From positions 17,376,009 to 17,440,008 of the forward strand of contig JACMZG010001870.1 in assembly GCA_018340805.1 (NCBI GenBank): DNA of 64,000 nt, given 5' to 3'. This DNA comes from Microvelia longipes (Eukaryota; Arthropoda; Insecta; Hemiptera; Veliidae). Both the position numbers and the translations under genes were made by a program. The notes under the pieces were generated by a model. The model was not told where the DNA came from and did not search any database. It was given only the letters and a program-made list of their open reading frames with translations. This document shows positions 57,461 through 64,000 of this stretch, piece by piece; position 1 is the stretch's first letter, and the number at the start of each line of letters is the position of its first letter.

Positions 57461-58424
57461 ATAAAGAATTTAATAATTTAGTATCTCTAAAGTATTGCTG
57501 CTGTTACGCTCTAGTATCTCTAAAAGATTCTGTCTCGCCTGCAATGCTTCGATCCAAAACAAAAAGGCACATAATTTGCAAGGCGACATCATTACTCTAA
57601 TTCAATCAAATCTAATTTCGCAAATAACAATTTCTTAATTCGTTTGTTGATGCATTTCGTTGTATGATAACTGTCAGTTAAAAAGCCGCGTGTTGTTTTG
57701 GTTGGGTGTTCACTCTAATGACAGGCCATCCCGTCATCTTTATGACTATCTTTTATAAATAATCTTATCTAATGTCTCTGTTTCCTTAGCCATGTTTTCG
57801 AGCTTAATTTATAGCTCTACTTATAGCAAGACTTCAAAAATATTATGATTTTTTCAAAAAATACGAAATACTTAGCTAAAAAAACACTAACACAAACAAT
57901 AATTTGACTTAAATGTTTAAAATTTATATAATAATACATTTTAACCTTATTATCGCTAGATATAAATATTATAATTTACTATTGTTTTCGTTTGTCTGTC
58001 GTCCATTATTTATACTTTCTGAACGCGTGAATCTATATGATATAAGGATAATTTGAGTGGCTATTGTTATTCACTATAAAATCCCTGAGCAATGAATATT
58101 GCAATGAAATGTAATTATTTTCGCGTAACATTTTTGCAATAACAAGATGTTTTATGAATGGATAATTTTTATTGAAAATTATATTGTTCTATAATAATTT
58201 TCAAATTATGATTGTAAAAAGCTACGTTACAATAAATATATAAACTATTTTTAAAAGTTATCTAATAAATAGTTGTAGATTGTGCTATTTGAAAGTAAAA
58301 TATGATTTTATAGTTACAGAAATGTGTTATGTTAGACCAGGTCGGACGAAATATACCCCTTCCTGTTACCCTGTGTGTTCTTAAAGTGGAAAAAATAGCT
58401 ACGGTTACTCTCACTACTTCTGGA
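57461..58424. other. unannotated AT-rich DNA
   Basis: ctagtatctctaaa occurs twice near 57478 and 57512. No gene was recognised. Confidence 0.45.
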
Positions 58425-58740
58425 CTCGCTTAGCTCGTCCTTAGAATGTAAAAGCATAATATTTTTACAGTAACTAGTCTTCAAGCTTGCTTCGCTCATC
58501 CTTATACAGTTAGTCCATTCGTTTTATTTCCAGCGGTCACTCATCCAGATACTGTCCTCGCTCGATATTGCTAAACATTTATGACCCAACAAAAACCGTA
58601 GATGTATACTTGATGCCGTATTGAAACGAAACTTAGTGTACTTATTCAATACGTAAAGGGATACACTTAACTAAATTTTAACTGCATTTTTTGGTTTTGA
58701 TCTATATAAAAAAATACAGGTCCGTCCGCAAGCCGGATAA
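58425..58740 (-). mobile_element. RepA copy 8, partial
   Basis: In plus orientation: ctggactcgcttagctcgtc and again caagcttgcttcgctcatcc (the doubled RepA tail phrase), the reversed 5S-like block, accgtagatgtatacttg, gaaacgaaacttagtgtact and cgtaaagggatacac. The core and head are absent. Confidence 0.8.
58530..58580 (-). promoter_or_regulatory. 5S rRNA-like internal promoter segment in RepA
   Basis: The minus strand reads agcaatatcgagcgaggaca, gtatctggatgagtgaccgc and tgg. Box IE and box C (GGATGAGTGACCGC) are well kept; box A is damaged. Confidence 0.7.
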
Positions 58741-59940
58741 ATTTTCTTTAAAAATTCGTATTGCGAATTCTTTCGAAATGCGTGCTTTCATGCATATAAC
58801 AATTCATTTCTACCTTATATTTCTATGGTGTATGCTATGGTGTGCTTTATAACTTGAGCAGTAGAATCACAACTTTATTTTCCCCGGATTATTCAAAGAA
58901 AATGCGCATATTTATCCCGTAGATTATGCAAAACTATAATAATCATTTCAAAACTGGCACATTCTTACGTGTCTTATGAATTTTTACAATTTTTGACTCG
59001 AAACCCAATCTTTTCGTTGTTATTCAAACAACCTCGTTAGCGTATTTTTCTGATTAAAACTCGCTAATCTAGATAGGTCGTTTTAAAAACGACTAAAACA
59101 GAACCATCTCGGAATAGGGTTATTACTACTATTAGGGTAATCTTCATTCTTTTTTCGTGTAAGGAAAAGTAAGAATATATAGAAAATAAGTGATGGTAAA
59201 GTCATTGGCTCCTAAAATTTATGAATGATGCTCATCTTTGTGTTATTTAGTAAAAATCTTCCTATGTTTGCAGCGTTATTGTTTACTTTTATGTTTATTA
59301 GGGTCTTAAAATACCTACTATGCTGTCTTAAATGTTGTTGGAAATACTTATTTGGAATCGAAGTTAGAGAGATGAAAAGAAAGTGTCAACACTAACATTA
59401 TCAAGGCTTCAAAGAAAAACACTGTCATTGTCTTAACTTTGAACTCCGTAATCTTTCACGTGTTAAAGAGATTTTTTCGGGAGAAAAATAAGTTATGTAA
59501 TTCATTATTAAACCAGAAGTGGTCGAATACTAGCGTATTCTGTATTAAGTATATGAATATAGCCAAACCCACTTTCAAGTTCATGCGAGGATTTCAACTT
59601 AAATATTTGTGAGGATTTAGCAAAAAAATCTGATGTATAGAAAAAATCCAATATGGTGGACAATGTGGTGAAAAGTTGTTTGTATGTAAATACTGGAGTA
59701 CGTGAAGGGTTAGTTTTATTAGACTGGGGTCGTGTGGGAGGGTACAGAGCAGGCTAGCCACGCCTGCATGTCTCCCCTACTCACTAACACCCTACTTGTC
59801 TAAGTGTCTTAGCAATGAATAGACTTACAAATTAATATAGTGTTAAATTATTAGAAAAAGATAACTATAATTAATTATCTGTTCTTTTTAACATAATTTA
59901 TTTTCTCAATCTATTTGCTCCTATTTCTTCTGTATCAAAC
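58741..59940. other. foldback-related fragment and unannotated DNA
   Basis: At about 58745-58800, gcgaattctttcgaaatgcg and tgctttcatgc resemble the arm unit of the 4.8-kb foldback. A GC-richer patch at 59727-59800 has no open frame. The rest is unannotated. Confidence 0.4.
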
Positions 59941-60020
59941 AAAAAGTTAAGCCCCATCGAGCGAGGTCAGTGCCTAGGTAGGTGACCGCTGGTTCTAATT
60001 TAATTCAATTTACTATCTGT
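59941..60020 (+). promoter_or_regulatory. isolated 5S rRNA-like segment (RepA scrap)
   Basis: agttaagccccatcgagcga, ggtcagtgcctaggtaggtg and accgctggttc are followed by ttactatctg, the RepA wording that comes next in other copies. This is the best-conserved 5S-like box C region in the window (GGTGACCGCTGG) although almost nothing else of RepA remains. Confidence 0.75.
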
Positions 60021-60329
60021 TTAAAAGAACACTTTCAGATAGAAAGCATTCTTCGTGTATATTAATTAAAAAGTGTCGAGTTCTAAGTTATGAAAGAACT
60101 CAAATAGAAAACTTGTTGAAAGAAGTAACTGAGTTTTTATAAGAGATTTCAGTAAAGACTCTGATACTTAGGTTAAAAATAATTATTTAACTTAGATTGT
60201 AACTCTGAATACTCTTAAACTTTAAGTTGATACTAAATGCTGCAGTCAAGTTTATTGAGCGAATTTTCTTTAGAGAATCACAATTATTTGTTTACCTATG
60301 TGTTAAAAACACATATAGGTGTAAGAACA
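60021..60329. other. unannotated DNA
   Basis: A gagcgaattttctttagaga word at about 60258 belongs to the recurring gcgaatttt series. No gene. Confidence 0.45.
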
Positions 60330-60332
60330 TAA

Positions 60333-60871
60333 TAGACCAAGAGCCCAGGGGTGTTTTGTTAATAAAAATTGTAATGGCTGGAACCGGTCTTACACTTTTT
60401 ATCTGCAATTCTGCTGACTCGTATCGATGGTGTCCCAGGCAGAACGCACTTTAGGGGTCAAAGTTCTGCCTGGGGCACCCATCCGATACGAGTCGGCAGA
60501 ATTGCAGATCCTGTTCAGGAAAGTATTACGAAAAATTGAGACCGGTTCCAGCCATTACACTGTTGTTAACTTGGTGGTAAATTTGACCTGTAAAGTGCGT
60601 TCTGCCTGGACGCCTTTCCGATACGAGTCGGCAGAATTGTAGATCATTGTTCAGGGAGTATTTACAAAAAATTAAACCCGTTTCCAGCCATTACACTTTT
60701 TATTAACTTGGGTGGTAAATTTGACCTGTAAAGTGCGTTCTGCCTGGACACCCATCCGATACGAGTCGGCAGAATTGCAGATCCTTGTCCAGGAAGGTAT
60801 TTACAAAAAATTAAACCGTTCCAGCCATTACACTTTTTATTAACAAAACACCCCTATGGGCTCTTGGTCTA
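60333..60871. mobile_element. RepR element with internal 138-bp tandem repeats
   Basis: TAGACCAAGAGCCCAGGGGT is mirrored by acccctatgggctcttggtcta with one indel (written here as acccctatggg plus ctcttggtcta). TAA lies on both sides (60330-60332, 60872-60874), a candidate 3-bp target duplication. Inside, the unit gtgcgttctgcctgga, cgatacgagtcggcagaatt, ccagccattacac recurs about every 138 bp, with the first copy in the opposite orientation. The frames at 60227-60642 are by-products. Confidence 0.85.
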
Positions 60872-60875
60872 TAAT

Positions 60876-62114
60876 TAATGCCACTTAAATTATAGAAAAC
60901 TCCTGAAGAACTAATTAATAATAGAATCAAACATCATAAATATTATAAATTTATTCTTTAATTAATGATTTTTATGTTGGATTTCTGAAGTTTTAAAATC
61001 AGTTTCCTCAGAAGAAGAAAAGTCCATGCGTTTTTTATACTTACGGGTAAAGTAAAGAACAATTTGTCTTACATAATGAAGTATAAGAATAATTTACATA
61101 AGAAGACATAAGGAATAATAATGCCGGATACAAGAAGGTGTAAAACATTAACAGGTGTCATATAATGTCTTAAGACAATAAATATCTATTAAAAATAATA
61201 TGTTGTACACAATCAACTAATGTTAAATTTGAATTAATGGACAGATAAAACATGTTATTATTATTACTAAACAAGTTATTAGTTACGATAAATTATTTGT
61301 ATAGTGAGTGAGTTTATTGTTTTTATTTTATTATATGTATATAAAATAGGCAATTAAAATTGTACATATTACTTATACATAACCAGGCATTGCATACATG
61401 TACCGATCGCCTAGTAGTGCCCGACTCAATGCAGTTTTAAAAATCACATCGGTTTTGCAGCCAATTTAAAAAAAAACAATTTGGTCTTGATATTTTAGCC
61501 GTATTTTAATGTGAGCCGCTGTAAATGTAATTAATGCGGAAATTGAATATGTACAGTACATTTGTGACGGTTCCACCGTTATCGTTATATTTTCATAAGG
61601 AAGGAATATCACGCTTGAGAAATACAAATATACCCGACGTATTAAATTTAGATATTAAATAAGAAATATAAATTCGAAAGCTTTATAATTATATTATTAG
61701 CTATTATAATTATAATGTTGATATGTGCCGTGCTGGATGACCTGTAATCTAACATGATAACAGAACGTGACAACATTAATACAAAGTAAAATCTATTAAT
61801 ACAAAACAAAAGATAAATAATGCGCGAAAAGCTTACAACGATTGATTTATTATAACCTACACCCCAAAATTATTATGTAAGCCCCAAGATTTTGTTTCAA
61901 GTCTATTAATATATTGAAATAGAATATGCCCCCCTTTATAGTAATAGACAGCCCTATGCATGCATATATACAGAAAAAATGTTTTTAAGATCTATAGCGT
62001 CTGAAACGTCGACATGAAAAAAAGTGGGTGATAGAATTTGCTAATGCCCTTTCTTTTAGGAGACAGAGATGCAAATCTGTATATTAGACCATATTTTAAC
62101 AAAAAGATAATTTT
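60876..62114. other. unannotated AT-rich DNA
   Basis: A slightly GC-richer patch near 61395-61460 has no open frame. No gene or shared repeat was recognised. Confidence 0.45.
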
Positions 62115-62685
62115 TACTTTTCCTCATTTATTTCAAACTTTTCCTAATTTAATTTAACCCGCAATAATGACTCAGCAAAAATTTCGAAAAATTATAAAAC
62201 GCGGAAAAATATCGCGATCGGATTGAGGCTTGGCACGCATGTAGCCGCATGTATAAGATTAACATATGTTAACGTATGCTAAGTTTCATCTCATCATCAT
62301 CATTAGTTCAATTTTTATCAAATGACTTATGTACGTTTTCTTTTTTAAAAATGTAAAAATCGAGTTGGAATTCAGTACAAGTGTACCTTTACGTAGAGTA
62401 AATACGTATGCCAAGTTTCGTTCCAATAAGACAGGTATATCCATGATTTTGGTGAATCATAAAAGTTAAACACCATTGAGCCTGGTCAGAGTCTGGATGG
62501 GTGACCTCATCAGATGTTTTACTATCTGAGGACAAGCGAAGCTAGTCTCAAGACGTCCTGCAGTATAAATTTGGCGAATTTTGTATTTTGAGAACGAGCG
62601 AAGCGAGCCTGAAGTAGGGAGGATGAGCGTTGCAAATCCGATGTGATGAGGAAAAGTTTCAAGGAACCTGGTACCCGATTTTTTT
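62115..62685 (+). mobile_element. RepA copy 10
   Basis: Head tacttttcctcattta, then a deletion, then taatgactcagcaaaaattt, ataaaacgcggaaaaatatc, ggcttggcacgcatgtagcc, catctcatcatcatcattag, tacctttacgtagagtaaa, the 5S-like block, ttttactatctgaggacaag, gaacgagcgaagcgagcctg, aatccgatgtgatgaggaa and the end gtacccgattttttt. It gives the clearest RepA 3' end: a T-run after CCCGA, which would also serve as a pol III terminator. Confidence 0.9.
62461..62507 (+). promoter_or_regulatory. 5S rRNA-like internal promoter segment in RepA
   Basis: agttaaacaccattgagcct, ggtcagagtctggatgggtg and acct. GGATGGGTGACC matches 5S rRNA box C exactly in the vertebrate form. The copy is cut a few bases earlier than others. 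Confidence 0.75.
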
Positions 62686-63090
62686 CTACATAATTGGAAA
62701 AAAGTTCGCTAGACTGAGGACAAGTTAATTAAACAAATGAGTTCTGGGAAGACCTCGGCTTGTGTAAATTGTATGACTCAAAGAGTAAAATGTGCGTATA
62801 TTCAAATTTGTAAATTTAATTGTTGATATTATCATGCCAGGGAGTAAATAACAATCTAGGTAAATAATAATTAATGTTTGCTCTTACTACTAGTGTGTAG
62901 CAAGATGTGCATGTTAACTCTTACTAGATAGAGCACAATTATAGTATCATCAAGAGTCTTGAATCAGTGGTGTCATTATGTTGTAAACAAAGAATATTAT
63001 TTTACTAGAGGGCCGTTTGATTGAATTTTAAACATCGAAAGTAACCTGAACACACTCGACTATTAATAAACACTTTATATGACTTTTTAT

Positions 63091-63166
<76 letters not shown>

Positions 63167-63870
63167 AATATTCATATTTCACTTTATAAATTACTTTACT
63201 GCAACGTTTATAGTAGAACATTTATATTTCAAAACAAAACGCATACAAAGTGTGAAAAGCAAATGATAATAGATTATTTGTATAAACTTACTCGTTAGAG
63301 GAGAATTTTGAAATAATGTGTGGATATAAGTGCACTTTTCATGTAAACGGTGTAGCACTGGGTGTTTTAAGACCAGCTATTACCTTAAATCACTTTCGAC
63401 TCTTGTCTTTTAATCATGTGATGCGTTCGATAATTATCTGTAGTATTTTAAAATATACAAATTTTGTCTTTCGCAGTTAATATATGTATATAAAACCTTG
63501 GTTGACGAGGAAGTAGTAGTTACTTACGTATCGTTTGCCACAGTTGGGAGATGCTTAGTCAAGTTTCAGTTTGTGTAAGCTCTGTCGACACTACAATACA
63601 TGCAAGTCTCTCAAGTCGTTTTCAACAGTACAAATTAACTATCTCATTTTAGCGGGAACTTCATATTACTTATTAAACGAAACGATACGTCAGAAACTTC
63701 ATCTGATTTTTCGAAAAACATTGACGTAGTGAACTTTTAGCGAATTTTCAACATTAAAGTGACGCTTATGAAGTTTTTTATGAAACGAAAATCGAAAACT
63801 TCAACTACCTTCTCAATACGGTATTTACTAAATTAGATATTTCATTAAAAAACCTGAAGTAGTGAGTCCA
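62686..63870. other. RepJ copy 3 (reversed) with (TA)n, and flanks
   Basis: Read on the minus strand, 63000-63260 follows RepJ (tttatagtagaac-like word at 63210, aaagtaacctgaacacactc at 63039) but is split by a (TA)n array at 63093-63163. The rest has no recognised content. Confidence 0.5.
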
Positions 63871-64000
63871 ACTTCGACTCGCTATGGTCTTTATGATTAT
63901 CCAAGGCTCAAGGCGTTATACTTCGGACTCGCTATGCTCTTTATTATTATCCAAGGCTGAAGGCGTTATTACCTCGGTTTCACTGACCTCTTTATGATTA
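63871..64000 (+). repeat. tandem array, 50-bp units, runs off the window
   Basis: acttcggactcgctatgctc, tttatgattatccaaggctg and aaggcgtta make units starting at about 63871, 63920 and 63971. The last is cut by the window end. The phrase tcggactcgct is also the core of the RepA tail. Confidence 0.8.

Overview
The window looks like a stretch of an AT-rich arthropod, most likely insect, nuclear genome. The grounds are a mariner-family DNA transposon with long matching ends, 5'-truncated non-LTR retrotransposons with A-rich or (AAT)n tails and target duplications, a tRNA-derived SINE, a hAT-type element, many long (TA)n arrays, and one GC-rich exon ending in a consensus splice donor. There is no prokaryotic gene organisation. 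I read all family assignments from the sequence; none was checked against a database.

The only candidate host gene is at 30.6-31.1 kb: a short CpG-rich island, an ATG at 30894, a 62-codon open frame containing an FSVSSL segment that resembles an eh1 (Groucho-binding) motif, and a GTAAGT donor at 31081. The remaining 33 kb would then be first intron or intergenic DNA; I found no second exon.

Almost everything else is repeats, many of them nested. I use working names. RepA is a dispersed repeat of about 0.6-1.1 kb with at least eleven whole or partial copies (5.5, 14.3, 16, 20.2, 22.6, 28.8, 40.6, 48.7, 54.3, 58.4, 62.1 kb, plus a scrap at 59.9 kb). Six copies carry a segment matching the internal promoter region of 5S rRNA. 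RepC (10.1, 24.8, 32.6/34.3, 43.4 kb) consists of inverted copies of one unit with a CTGANGA-hairpin-GAAA core, like the hammerhead-bearing terminal repeats of Penelope-like elements. RepE (14.4, 27.9 kb), RepF (48.9, 56.8 kb), RepG (50.3 kb), RepH (19.8, 45.4 kb), RepL (37.4, 38.4, 56.5 kb), RepR (60.3 kb) and the elements at 0.7, 4.8, 6.1, 43.8 and 44.3 kb are palindromic or long-inverted-repeat elements. RepJ, RepK and RepN are simpler shared repeats.

Layout: 0.7-2.1 kb long-inverted-repeat element; 3.8-4.1 kb 39-bp minisatellite; 4.2-6.4 kb tRNA-like scrap, foldback, RepA and a small palindrome; 6.4-8.3 kb field of short GCGACTGGACGT-like motifs; 8.7-12.4 kb minisatellite, RepC, RepK and (TA)n; 14.3-15.0 kb RepA end, RepE and an array of the RepA terminal motif; 15.9-17.7 kb RepA split by a LINE; 18.6 kb SINE; 19.8-21.4 kb RepH split by RepA; 24.8-26.1 kb RepC and a 45/91-bp minisatellite; 27.9-29.9 kb RepE, then RepA split by a second LINE; 30.6-31.1 kb candidate exon; 32.6-35.9 kb inverted and direct repeats around a broken reverse transcriptase, then a third LINE with an 11-bp target duplication; 37-46 kb RepL, RepA, small palindromic elements, two minisatellites and RepH; 47 kb mariner; 48-57 kb RepF, RepG, hAT, RepA, (TA)n and RepF again; 58-62.7 kb RepA pieces and RepR; 63-64 kb RepJ and an unfinished 50-bp tandem array.

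The nesting gives a relative order: RepA inserted into RepH, and LINEs later inserted into RepA. All transposase and reverse-transcriptase frames seen are broken, so any element that still moves here would need proteins made elsewhere.
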